Below, in pieces: positions 1 through 5,791 of a stretch of 11,776 nucleotides of DNA. Numbering within the stretch: position 1 is the first letter of the stretch; every line of letters starts with the position of its first letter. Made by a program: the position numbers and the translations under genes. This DNA is from Verrucomicrobiales bacterium (lineage in GTDB: Bacteria > Verrucomicrobiota > Verrucomicrobiia > Limisphaerales > Palsa-1400). The notes under the pieces were generated by a model that saw only the letters and a list, made by a program, of their open reading frames with translations, was not told where the DNA came from and searched no databases. The stretch lies in assembly GCA_028293405.1 (NCBI GenBank), contig JAQGOW010000317.1:1-11776 (forward strand). Direction: 5' to 3'.

Positions 1-321
1 ATTCGCAAAATCGCTTTCCACACCCTGGGCGGTCCGCGACGTCGCGCTAAAATAATAGACACCGTCAGGCAAAACCGGTGTGGTGAAGCTCAAGTTCGTT
101 CCGGCATCGAACCGATCTGTGTAAAAACCGGGCGAAGGACCGTAGTAAATATAATAGCCAACAACCGTTGGGTCGGAAGTCGCATCCCACGCGAGGTTAA
201 TGGTTTGTCCCGCCAACGCCGCAAAACTCATGATACAGCTCATGAGGAGCAGCACGGCATAACGGAATGGCGGACGATGGGCTTGCAAGGGTTTTTGCGT
301 AACTGGGTCTATACCTCGCAT
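1..321 (-). CDS. Secreted fibronectin type III-like protein, N-terminal part (runs off left edge)
   Basis: The first 107 codons are in the window and the frame stays open to base 1. Residues 20-38 form a basic-then-hydrophobic signal peptide (FRYAVLLLMSCIMSFAALAG) with a likely cleavage after ALA. From residue 41 the pattern LAWD..DP.V.GY.IYYG....Y....DAG....T...LPDG.YYFSATS....G.ESDFAN is typical of fibronectin type III domains in exported bacterial proteins. The ATG at 321 is chosen because GGGGAG lies 8 nt upstream, one of the few clear Shine-Dalgarno sites in the window. The gene lies 72 bp downstream of the helicase gene on the same strand; no terminator is seen between them, so read-through is possible. 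FnIII modules usually sit in extracellular or cell-surface proteins, but the rest of the protein and thus its role are outside the window. Confidence 0.8.
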   Translation of the reverse strand, partial: MRGIDPVTQKPLQAHRPPFRYAVLLLMSCIMSFAALAGQTINLAWDATSDPTVVGYYIYYGPSPGFYTDRFDAGTNLSFTTPVLPDGVYYFSATSRTAQGVESDFAN

Positions 322-393
322 CGTAGCCACTCCCCGCACGTAAAACAATCTTCAAATGAACTGCAATGCCTTAAAAATTCGTCTGGCAAAACC

Positions 394-2412
394 TTACGAA
401 TACGGCCGTAAGTTCCACTCATCCAAAAGCTCCTTCGGAAGTTCACCAAGGAACCGCGATGGCCGCTGGCGCAGCTCTTCGCCGGGATGATTGCCGCGTC
501 GCAGAAACGGATATGTTAGATACAACTCATTGCGCGCCCTCGTGATCGCCACGTAAAACAAACGGCGCTCCTCTTCCTCGCCTTCGATGCTTTCGATCGA
601 GCGCGACGACGGGAACAAGCCGTCGCACAACATAATGATAAACACCACATCGAACTCCAGCCCCTTGGATTGGTGAATCGTCGAAAGCTTCACCATTTCG
701 TCTTCCTTCGGACGGGCTTCCGTTTCTTCGGCTTCCTCGACGCTCGTTTGCAAAGCGAGCTGGGTGAGAAATTCCTCAATGGTTTGAAACCGTTGTGCGA
801 ACCCGGCCAGGCGCTCGAGGTCTTCCCGGCGGTCTTGAAAGTTGGCGTAGCGCTCTTTCAAATACTCTTCGTAGCCCGCCTCCAAAACCAACACGATCAT
901 CCGACTCGCGCTGCTGCGGATGTCCGGGCTTTCGAGTTGCGCCGTCGTCGCCATCAATTGCGCCCAGGCCACCGCAGACTTCTTTGGAGCCGACCCCGTG
1001 CATTTTTGCAACGCTCTCGCGAGTGCGTTTGCACCTTCGGCAAGCGCCGCGTCGATGTGCGTATTAAAACACGCCCACAGTTTGTCCGCCGTCTTGCCGC
1101 CGACTCCGGGCAGCAGTCGTACGATGCGCTTGAACGAAAGTTCATCGCGCGGATTGGTCACCAGTTTCAGGTAAGCGGCCACATCCTTAACGTGCGCCTG
1201 TTCGAAAAACCGAATCCCGCTCGTGATGCTGAACGGAATATTGCGCCGCGTCAGTTCCATCTGTAATTCGAGCGCATGGAAATGCGACCGGTAAAGGACC
1301 GCCATGTTGTTCAACGCCACGCCTTCATCGCGCAGCTCCAACATCCGTTGCGCGACAAACGCCGCCTGTTGATCCCCGCTATCGCACATCACCAACACCG
1401 GTTTCGAACCCGACTTCCGCGCGGCCGTCAGATGCTTCTCGAACTGGTTCGCATTGGCGGCGATGGCAGCATTGGCCAACTCCAAAATCTCCGGCGTGCT
1501 GCGATAATTCGTTTCGATGCGATACAACTTCGCGTTCACATACCGCTCAGGGAAATTGACGATGTTTTGGAAATGCGCGCCGCGCCAGGAATAGATGCTT
1601 TGCGAATCATCGCCCACGGCCATGATGTTCTTGTGCCGCGCCACGAGCAGGTCAATCAACTCGCCCTGAATCTTATTCGTGTCCTGATACTCATCGACCA
1701 GCACGAACTGAAATCGCCGCTGATAATCTTCCCGAACCTCCTCGTGCTCCTTGAGCAACCTGACCCAGAGCAACAGCAGGTCATCGAAATCCATCGCGTT
1801 CGTGGATTTCTTCCTGTCGACATACTTCGTCTTCACCAGCGCGATCTGTTCGCTCAGCTCGGAAAAATACGGGAACTGTTCGCCAAGAATTTCCGGGATC
1901 GTCTTCTCCTTATTCGACGCGAGCGAAAAAATATCTCCTAACACCTCCGCTTTCGGAAAGCGCGTCGCCTTCACGTCGATCTGCATTTCGTCCACGCACG
2001 CCTGCAACAAATCCTTGGCGTCTTCGCGGTCCATGATGCTGAAATCCGGTTTGTAACCCAGCAAGCGCGAGTGCCGGCGCAGCACGCGATTGCCGATGGA
2101 ATGGAACGTGCCGCCCCACAGCGTCGTCATTTCCGTGCCGAGCAAATCCGCGACGCGCCGCATCATTTCGCGCGCGGCCTTGTTCGTGAACGTGAGCAAC
2201 AGGATGCGTTCCGGTGGAATCCCCTGCTCCAACAAAAACGCCACCCGATAAATCAACGTGCGCGTTTTGCCCGAGCCCGCTCCGGCGATGACCAGGGCCG
2301 GTCCGGGCGGCGCGGTGACGGCGGCGTGCTGTTGCGCGTTGAGTTCCTTTGCATAATCGATCTGCAAATGAACCGGGGTAGAAAAAGGTTGTAGCACATA
2401 GTCACGCGCCAT
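394..2412 (-). CDS. UvrD/PcrA/Rep-family superfamily 1A DNA helicase
   Basis: This is a 672-residue ATP-dependent 3'-5' DNA helicase used in DNA repair or replication restart. All SF1A motifs are visible in order: Q motif LNAQQHAAV (24-32), Walker A GAGSGKT (44-50), Ia LTFTNKAAREM (73-83), II VDEYQDTN (239-246), III GDDSQSIYSWRGA (267-279), IV TNYRST (301-306), V TIHQSKGLEFDVVFI (578-592) and VI LFYVAITRAR (618-627). The protein is about 50 residues shorter than typical UvrD or PcrA and ends soon after motif VI, so the C-terminal Tudor-like tail of those proteins is missing or reduced. It also begins with about 23 residues before the Q motif, more than usual. No good Shine-Dalgarno site precedes the ATG at 2412. 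Family membership is certain; the choice between UvrD, PcrA and Rep cannot be made here. Confidence 0.97.
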   Translation of the reverse strand: MARDYVLQPFSTPVHLQIDYAKELNAQQHAAVTAPPGPALVIAGAGSGKTRTLIYRVAFLLEQGIPPERILLLTFTNKAAREMMRRVADLLGTEMTTLWGGTFHSIGNRVLRRHSRLLGYKPDFSIMDREDAKDLLQACVDEMQIDVKATRFPKAEVLGDIFSLASNKEKTIPEILGEQFPYFSELSEQIALVKTKYVDRKKSTNAMDFDDLLLLWVRLLKEHEEVREDYQRRFQFVLVDEYQDTNKIQGELIDLLVARHKNIMAVGDDSQSIYSWRGAHFQNIVNFPERYVNAKLYRIETNYRSTPEILELANAAIAANANQFEKHLTAARKSGSKPVLVMCDSGDQQAAFVAQRMLELRDEGVALNNMAVLYRSHFHALELQMELTRRNIPFSITSGIRFFEQAHVKDVAAYLKLVTNPRDELSFKRIVRLLPGVGGKTADKLWACFNTHIDAALAEGANALARALQKCTGSAPKKSAVAWAQLMATTAQLESPDIRSSASRMIVLVLEAGYEEYLKERYANFQDRREDLERLAGFAQRFQTIEEFLTQLALQTSVEEAEETEARPKEDEMVKLSTIHQSKGLEFDVVFIIMLCDGLFPSSRSIESIEGEEEERRLFYVAITRARNELYLTYPFLRRGNHPGEELRQRPSRFLGELPKELLDEWNLRPYS

Positions 2413-2485
2413 GGAGAAACTTTGGACGAGCGAAAGGAAAACTCAATGCGCAATCGCTGGCGCGCGCATCAAAACGCCTTGTTCG

Positions 2486-2498
2486 TATAATTGTTATA
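2486..2498. promoter_or_regulatory. Symmetric -10-like box between divergent genes
   Basis: TATAATTGTTATA is a perfect 5-bp inverted repeat around TTG in an otherwise GC-rich gap between the helicase gene (minus) and the 149-residue gene (plus). Read on the plus strand it gives a perfect -10 hexamer TATAAT (2486-2491); on the minus strand it gives TATAAC (2498-2493). On the minus strand a weak -35-like TTACTA (2521-2516) lies 17 bp away. No convincing -35 is seen for the plus strand. A shared two-way promoter is an inference. Confidence 0.35.
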
Positions 2499-2542
2499 TG
2501 CAAACGTCTGTCGCGTAGTAATTGTTTGGCTCAACATCGCGT

Positions 2543-2992
2543 ATGGAAAATCGAATTACCATCACAGTGAGGCTGTTCGGAGAGGATTCATCATTCGGCA
2601 GTCGCATGCGTTTCAGGGATGCGGTTGATGCTGCGCTTCAGCAGGCACAGCTTGGCACCTATGTCGGAGGGGGCACGATGGTCACTGACGAGCCGCACTA
2701 CAATGTCGAGTATGAGGTTACAGATGAGAGCCAGGGTTTGACCCTCATTTGCAATACACTCCGAGAGCTTGGAGTGGGTCAATCCACCGAGTTATCCGTC
2801 GGACCCGCCATACGCTACAATGTTTACGACGACGCTTGGACTAACCTCGGCCCTCGTCCGGCATCTTCCTGTCAGCCCACAGCGCCCTCAAGCATCGCTT
2901 GCACTCCGAGTGCATCGCCTGCGGACTTTCTTGCTCAACTCCAGAGCATCGCAGATGAAGCAAAGAAAAAATACGGAGGACCGAAAGTTTAG
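2543..2992 (+). CDS. Hypothetical 149-residue protein, possible small alpha/beta domain plus Pro/Ser-rich tail
   Basis: I do not recognise the family. Residues 1-100 look like a folded alpha/beta domain: strand-like ITITVRLFG (5-13), helix RDAVDAALQQAQ (25-36), strand YNVEYEV (53-59), helix GLTLICNTLRELG (65-77), strand STELSV (81-86). This order is compatible with a ferredoxin-like fold, which is inference. Residues 101-127 are rich in Pro, Ser and Ala, and residues 128-143 form a predicted C-terminal helix. There is no signal peptide or membrane segment, so it is probably cytoplasmic. The ATG at 2543 is preferred to the in-frame TTG at 2522; neither has a Shine-Dalgarno site. It is divergent from the helicase gene across a 130-bp gap that holds a symmetric -10-like box. 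Confidence 0.7.
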   Translation: MENRITITVRLFGEDSSFGSRMRFRDAVDAALQQAQLGTYVGGGTMVTDEPHYNVEYEVTDESQGLTLICNTLRELGVGQSTELSVGPAIRYNVYDDAWTNLGPRPASSCQPTAPSSIACTPSASPADFLAQLQSIADEAKKKYGGPKV

Positions 2993-3064
2993 CAGGAGCC
3001 TACTGCCACGCGACGCGGAGACCGACGAGCCCTACGAACCAGTTGCTCACGTCACCCCCACCGG

Positions 3065-3111
3065 TTAATTCCTCCTCACCACCCACCCTCGCGATTGCAA
3101 GTGTTCGCGCT
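3065..3111 (-). pseudogene. Decayed remnant of the C-terminal coding segment of the LRR-like gene
   Basis: On the minus strand this stretch reads LQSRGWVVRRN then stop, close to the LQSRGWVVTTN that ends the LRR-like gene at 3558. The two DNA copies (3065-3111 and 3558-3605) start at the same stop codon and differ at only a few positions. One base is missing in the left copy near 3100 (CAAGTG against CAGCGTG). That indel splits the frame: SANT appears in one frame and LQSRGWVV in another. This marks a broken relic rather than a working gene end. Confidence 0.55.
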
Positions 3112-3203
3112 CGCGGCGCGGCGGGATTGACCCGATGCAGCCAAGGCAAACCGCCCACCTGAGAATACAAATGCGCCCTTGGCCGACGGCGTTACCTTTC
3201 GGT

Positions 3204-3503
3204 ATGAAGACATTGTTATCCTCCAAATCGGCAAAGAAATCTCTCGCAAGCCTGGCCTTGGCGCTGACGGCGCTGAGTTCGCCGCTGATGGCCCAGAGCA
3301 GCAGCGGTTCCTCCGGCAGTTCCGGCTCCGGCAATTCCGCTGGCAGTTCGATAAGCGAACCGGCTGGCGCAAGCACCGACAACAGCACCGCGAGAAACTG
3401 GGCATGGCTCGGTTTGCTTGGGTTGTTGGGATTGCTCGGTTTGCGCAAACACGACAGAACGACCGACGATAATACCCGCACGGGCGGTCGCACCACCATG
3501 TAA
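3204..3503 (+). CDS. Small secreted protein with WGxxGxxG-like C-terminal membrane tail
   Basis: This 99-residue protein has a signal peptide (residues 1-30: positive SSKSAKK, hydrophobic LASLALALTAL, likely cleavage LMA|QS). A low-complexity Ser/Gly linker follows (31-50). Near the C-terminus is a short hydrophobic stretch WAWLGLLGLLGLLGLRKHDR (66-85), then a polar tail. The W-Gly-Gly spacing followed by a basic stop-transfer cluster resembles the WGxxGxxG-CTERM class of small sorted or anchored exported proteins, with Ala in place of the first Gly. Location is probably the inner membrane or envelope; molecular function is unknown. In-frame starts at 3135 and 3171 exist, but the ATG at 3204 gives the normal signal-peptide layout. 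No Shine-Dalgarno site is visible. It is convergent with the LRR-like gene (54-bp gap). Confidence 0.65.
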   Translation: MKTLLSSKSAKKSLASLALALTALSSPLMAQSSSGSSGSSGSGNSAGSSISEPAGASTDNSTARNWAWLGLLGLLGLLGLRKHDRTTDDNTRTGGRTTM

Positions 3504-3557
3504 GAAGGTTGGCTCCGTGAGGTCGGTGCAAGGGGTGGTGGCGACGACGCAACCAAC

Positions 3558-4400
3558 TTAGTTCGTCGTCACCACCCAACCTCGCGATTGCAGCGTGTTC
3601 GCGCTCGAGACACCGGCGGCGCTGGGGGCGTCATTGGTGCCGTCGATTGAGACGTTGCCATTGAGCGCGCCGTTGGTGACTAATTGCGCCAGGAAACTAT
3701 CCACCATCCCGCTGTCCCACGCGCAATTACTCGCGTTGATATTGGTCGTGGCGGCGGGGACCGTCGGGACCGTCGTGAGCGGGCTGCCGTCGAAACTCAG
3801 CTGCGTCAAAGTCGCGGGCAACGCGGGCAAAGCCACCAGCCCGGTGTTGGCGGCTTGCAAGATCTGGAGCTGCGTTCCGGCGAGCGACGGCAAATGGTCC
3901 CAGGTGATATTATCGCAAGTCAAACTGATCAACGCCGCCGGAAACGCCGCGATGATCCCGAGCAGTGGGCAAGCGCTGACGTCCAGTTGCTCCAAGCCGT
4001 CGGGCAACGCCGGCAAGCTGGTGTAGAACGAGCCGCTGAGGCTCAGTTGTTGCAAGCCTGCGGGAAAAGTGCAGTTGAGCGCGGAGGGCTGCGACACGCC
4101 GTTGAGGATGAGCGTTGCGGTGCTGGCGGGAATGGTGAGGTTGACGGCGTTGGAATTGCTCAACTCGACGGTCTGACAGGCGGCGAAGGCGTCGGAGAAT
4201 TTGATGGTATCGGCGGTGCAACCGGTGGCGATGATCTGGGTGACGCCTTCGGGAAAGTTCCCGCCTAAAAACGCGACACCCGCAGTATTCTCCGGCGACC
4301 AACTCATAAAATCAGCGAGCGTGCCGGCGGGCGGTGTGGTGATGGGGACGGCTTCCAGATCGCGTTCGCGCAAAAATTTTCTGATTTCGTCGATGCTCAT
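3558..4400 (-). CDS. Leucine-rich-repeat-like protein with RGWxVTTN C-terminal tail
   Basis: This 280-residue protein has irregular LRR-like repeats over about residues 85-220. The recurring pattern is LPALP.(G/T)L.QL....CPL or SPL, for example 129-146 and 191-208. The C-terminal unit (233-280) has VDSFLAQLVTNGALNGN....GTN.APS followed by LQSRGWVVTTN, a tail seen in many surface or tail-fibre-like proteins of Verrucomicrobiota. No signal peptide or membrane segment is visible. LRR folds are binding scaffolds, so a protein-binding role is likely but the partner is unknown. A longer reading frame begins at 4445, but its extra MPLCLCG residues are only a translation of the CACAGAG palindrome, so ATG 4400 is chosen (MSIDEIRKFL). 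No Shine-Dalgarno site is seen. It lies 120 bp downstream of the 206-residue gene and may share its transcript. Confidence 0.75.
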   Translation of the reverse strand: MSIDEIRKFLRERDLEAVPITTPPAGTLADFMSWSPENTAGVAFLGGNFPEGVTQIIATGCTADTIKFSDAFAACQTVELSNSNAVNLTIPASTATLILNGVSQPSALNCTFPAGLQQLSLSGSFYTSLPALPDGLEQLDVSACPLLGIIAAFPAALISLTCDNITWDHLPSLAGTQLQILQAANTGLVALPALPATLTQLSFDGSPLTTVPTVPAATTNINASNCAWDSGMVDSFLAQLVTNGALNGNVSIDGTNDAPSAAGVSSANTLQSRGWVVTTN

Positions 4401-4424
4401 AATCGGAGGAGAGAACGGAGTTTT

Positions 4425-4500
4425 ACCACAGAGGCACAGAGGCACGGAGGGGGACAGTGAAAATTTTTTGTTTTCCTCTGTGTCTCTGTGCCTCTGTGGT
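4425..4500. repeat. 76-bp CACAGAG-type palindromic repeat
   Basis: The arms 4425-4450 and 4475-4500 are inverted copies matching at 24 of 26 positions, both built from CACAGAGG units and beginning or ending ACCACAG/CTGTGGT. They surround a 24-bp AT-rich centre containing ATTTTTT. The same kind of ACCACAGAGGCACAGAG palindrome is known from intergenic sites in many unrelated bacterial genomes and behaves as a dispersed repeat. Transcribed on the minus strand it would make a long hairpin between the 206-residue gene and the LRR-like gene. This could attenuate or stabilise a shared message, but there is no strong T-run after it. Confidence 0.85.
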
Positions 4501-4520
4501 GATCTTTTGTTGGCGAGCGG

Positions 4521-5141
4521 TTACGGCGCGCAGTTGATGACCAACTCTTCGCTGTAGATGCCGACGACTTCGCCGAGCTTCATGAATTTCAGGCGATAGT
4601 TACGCAACTCCGGCTTGGTCGGGTCGAGCAAGGGCCGGTTGTCGATGTAAGGCGAGTGGGTGTCCGACGCCAAATACGTGTGGACGGTTTCGGTACCGCG
4701 TTTGCATTCGATCCAGACCGCGTCGGCCGTCTTTTTGCCAAACTGGATTTCGACATGGCCACCGCCGAGGTCGCGACCTTTGATCTCCGGCGCGGAGACG
4801 TGGAGGTCGGTCGAATCTTCCGCGCCGATGATGCCCATGGCCGCGCCCTTGGACGGGTCGTAATTCGGATGGGCTTTGGCCCGTTTGGCGTAGCCGCGAG
4901 TCCGCGCCACGATCGGGACGACGTTGAGGTTCTTCGTGTTGACGGCAGCCTGGGCCGCGCCTTTGGCAATTTCCGCCGCCGGGATCACCGTGTGCAACGT
5001 AGTGTTGTCGGTGTTCACCGAAGTGATTTCACCGGCAGTGAAGCCGAGGGTTGCGCCATACGTGGCCATGCCGGATTTGAACTTATCGTGCATGGTCAAC
5101 AGGTCGTTGTCTTTTCCGGGGATGAAGTCTTCTCTAGCCAT
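4521..5141 (-). CDS. Hypothetical protein with FIPxxD N-terminus and fibronectin-like C-terminal half
   Basis: This 206-residue protein starts MAREDFIPGKDNDLLTMHDKF. An Ala-rich, probably helical region follows (about 15-95, including AAEIAKGAAQAAVNTKN), then a spacer. The beta-rich C-terminal part (118-206: GHVEIQFG..TADAVWIECKRG..., YLASDTHSPYIDNRP, LRNYRLKFMK.GEVVGIYSEELVI) looks like a fibronectin III or Ig-like domain. The layout recalls a hypothetical family common in Verrucomicrobiota and Bacteroidota, with an N-terminus like 'IPRPDGDFDxW', helices, and a C-terminal sandwich; this is recalled from memory and not searched. No signal peptide is seen, so the protein may be cytoplasmic or exported by a non-Sec route. 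The leader (TAACAATCAAAATCATTAAA, 5165-5146) is AT-rich with no Shine-Dalgarno site. It is probably the first gene of a two-gene unit with the LRR-like gene. Confidence 0.75.
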   Translation of the reverse strand: MAREDFIPGKDNDLLTMHDKFKSGMATYGATLGFTAGEITSVNTDNTTLHTVIPAAEIAKGAAQAAVNTKNLNVVPIVARTRGYAKRAKAHPNYDPSKGAAMGIIGAEDSTDLHVSAPEIKGRDLGGGHVEIQFGKKTADAVWIECKRGTETVHTYLASDTHSPYIDNRPLLDPTKPELRNYRLKFMKLGEVVGIYSEELVINCAP

Positions 5142-5195
5142 AGGATTTAATGATTTTGATTGTTATGCTATTGGTTTTGAGGTGTTTAGAAAGAA

Positions 5196-5400
5196 ATTGA
5201 GGGGCCCGGCGGAAGGCTCGCTGGGGCCAGCGGACGGTCGGCTGGAGCCAGCGAATGACCCGCTGGGGCCAGCCAACGGGGCGCTGGGGCCAGCGAACGG
5301 CTGATTTTGACCCAGCGAAGGACGTGCTGAGGCCAGCGAATGGTCCGCTGGTGCCAGCGAGCCGTCGGCGGAGACCAGCGGGAGGTTCGCTGGGCCGGTT
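5196..5400. repeat. 21-bp tandem repeat array with palindromic units (about 10 copies)
   Basis: About ten degenerate copies of a unit like CGCTGGGGCCAGCGAACGG recur with a 21-bp period. The CCAG cores begin at 5227, 5248, 5269, 5290, 5312, 5333, 5354 and 5375, with decayed CCGG cores at 5206 and 5395. Most units contain CGCTGG..CCAGCG, so each can fold into its own 6-bp-stem hairpin; the units at about 5302-5315 and 5361-5378 have lost one arm. There are no unique spacers, so it is not a CRISPR array. It occupies the upstream region of the 206-residue gene, ending about 55 bp before that start codon. It may be a minisatellite, a protein-binding array, or recombination-prone DNA; the sequence does not decide. 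Confidence 0.85.
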
Positions 5401-5430
5401 TGGGCGAGGAAAATTAGCGGCGAAAAAATT

Positions 5431-5464
5431 TGTTGGCGCCAGCTGTCTCAAGCTGGCGCCAACA
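5431..5464 (-). terminator. Perfect 14-bp inverted repeat, terminator-like on minus strand
   Basis: TGTTGGCGCCAGCT (5431-5444) and AGCTGGCGCCAACA (5451-5464) are perfect reverse complements around a 6-nt loop GTCTCA. Read on the minus strand the stem is followed at once by AAATTTTTTC (5430-5421), which gives the form of an intrinsic terminator. No convincing gene ends just upstream on that strand, so it may instead be a dispersed palindromic repeat. The stem reuses the CCAGC/GCTGG words of the neighbouring 21-bp array. Confidence 0.5.
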
Positions 5465-5470
5465 TGGATG

Positions 5471-5486
5471 CCGCGCACACGCGCGG
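5471..5486. repeat. Perfect 6-bp inverted repeat with 4-nt loop
   Basis: CCGCGC-ACAC-GCGCGG begins 6 bp after the 14-bp palindrome. It is the second of three back-to-back hairpins in 5431-5535. Confidence 0.6.
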
Positions 5487-5490
5487 TGGC

Positions 5491-5535
5491 TTGTCCCGGG
5501 CCCCTCGGTAGTTGTCGAACACCGGCCTGGGACAA
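5491..5535. repeat. Near-perfect 12-bp inverted repeat
   Basis: TTGTCCCGGGCC (5491-5502) pairs with GGCCTGGGACAA (5524-5535) with one mismatch. The 21-nt interval has CGGT and ACCG words that could extend the stem. It is the third of three consecutive hairpins. Confidence 0.6.
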
Positions 5536-5791
5536 AGTGGAAGAGGCAAACGAAATGGGAGCTGCAACGACTCGCGCAAAAAATCCTACCAGCGCGATCG
5601 CCTTGCCATTTACCAAGAGGCCACGGATACCGATTCCCCGGCCCATGAAAGCCACTGTCGCACACACAATCATGGGAACGCCGCTTTTTTGCCAAAGGAC
5701 AAAAGAGCAGTCAAGCGCGATTTATTGACAACCTACGCCGACGCTGCGAACAGTTGTCGTAGATACTTATGCACGGGTCTGCTCTGGCACT

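Larger units (their letters stand above)
5134..5673 (-). other. Uncertain 179-codon open frame containing heptapeptide repeats
   Basis: The first 45 residues are plausibly protein-like and hydrophobic (ATVAFMGRGIGIRGLLVNGK, then AIALVGFFARVVAAPISFAS), but no Shine-Dalgarno site precedes the ATG. From about residue 90 the frame runs through the 21-bp DNA array and becomes an Arg/Trp-rich heptad pattern (RWPQRxV). The frame stays open mainly because 21 is a multiple of 3; the opposite strand is open there too (GPANGxL). It also crosses a strong 14-bp hairpin and overlaps the start of the next gene by 8 bp. At most the first third may be a real small membrane gene. I consider it more likely non-coding than coding. 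Confidence 0.2.
5142..5791. other. 650-bp gene-poor interval filled with repeats
   Basis: Between the 206-residue gene and the small lipoprotein gene there is no gene I can support. The left two thirds hold an AT-rich leader (5142-5195), the 21-bp array and three hairpins. Bases 5540-5720 show nothing distinct apart from the doubtful minus-strand frame. Bases 5725-5758 contain TTGACA (5725-5730) with no good -10 partner, and a 6-bp inverted pair GACAAC/GTTGTC (5727-5732, 5753-5758) that could lie in the promoter of the lipoprotein gene. Confidence 0.6.

Noticed and set aside
670..1941. Two long plus-strand frames (670-1266 and 1276-1941)
   Set aside because: Both are antisense to the helicase gene, which has all its SF1 motifs; the translations are low-complexity Arg/His-rich.
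2461..2500. attC-like site ending GTTATATGC upstream of the 149-residue gene
   Set aside because: No matching left core box or inner inverted boxes could be found.
3504..3557. Terminator between the convergent WGxxGxxG-like and LRR-like genes
   Set aside because: Only a 5-bp GGTTG/CAACC pairing with no T-run is visible.
3065..3579. Two overlapping minus-strand frames (163 and 167 codons) as full genes
   Set aside because: They are antisense to the signal-peptide WGxxGxxG-like gene and show no coherent protein features except the decayed RGWVV tail, which is reported separately.
3595..4268. Plus-strand frames antisense to the LRR-like gene
   Set aside because: The minus-strand product has clear repeats and a family-type tail; the plus frames are shadows.
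4656..5150. 164-codon plus-strand frame
   Set aside because: It is antisense to the 206-residue gene, has Asp/Arg/Val-rich shadow composition and shows no domain.
5196..5400. CRISPR array
   Set aside because: The units follow each other with no unique spacers, are only 21 bp and are degenerate; no cas genes are present.
5255..5728. 157-codon plus-strand frame through the 21-bp array
   Set aside because: Arg/Pro-rich composition, no start signal, and openness explained by the 21-bp period.
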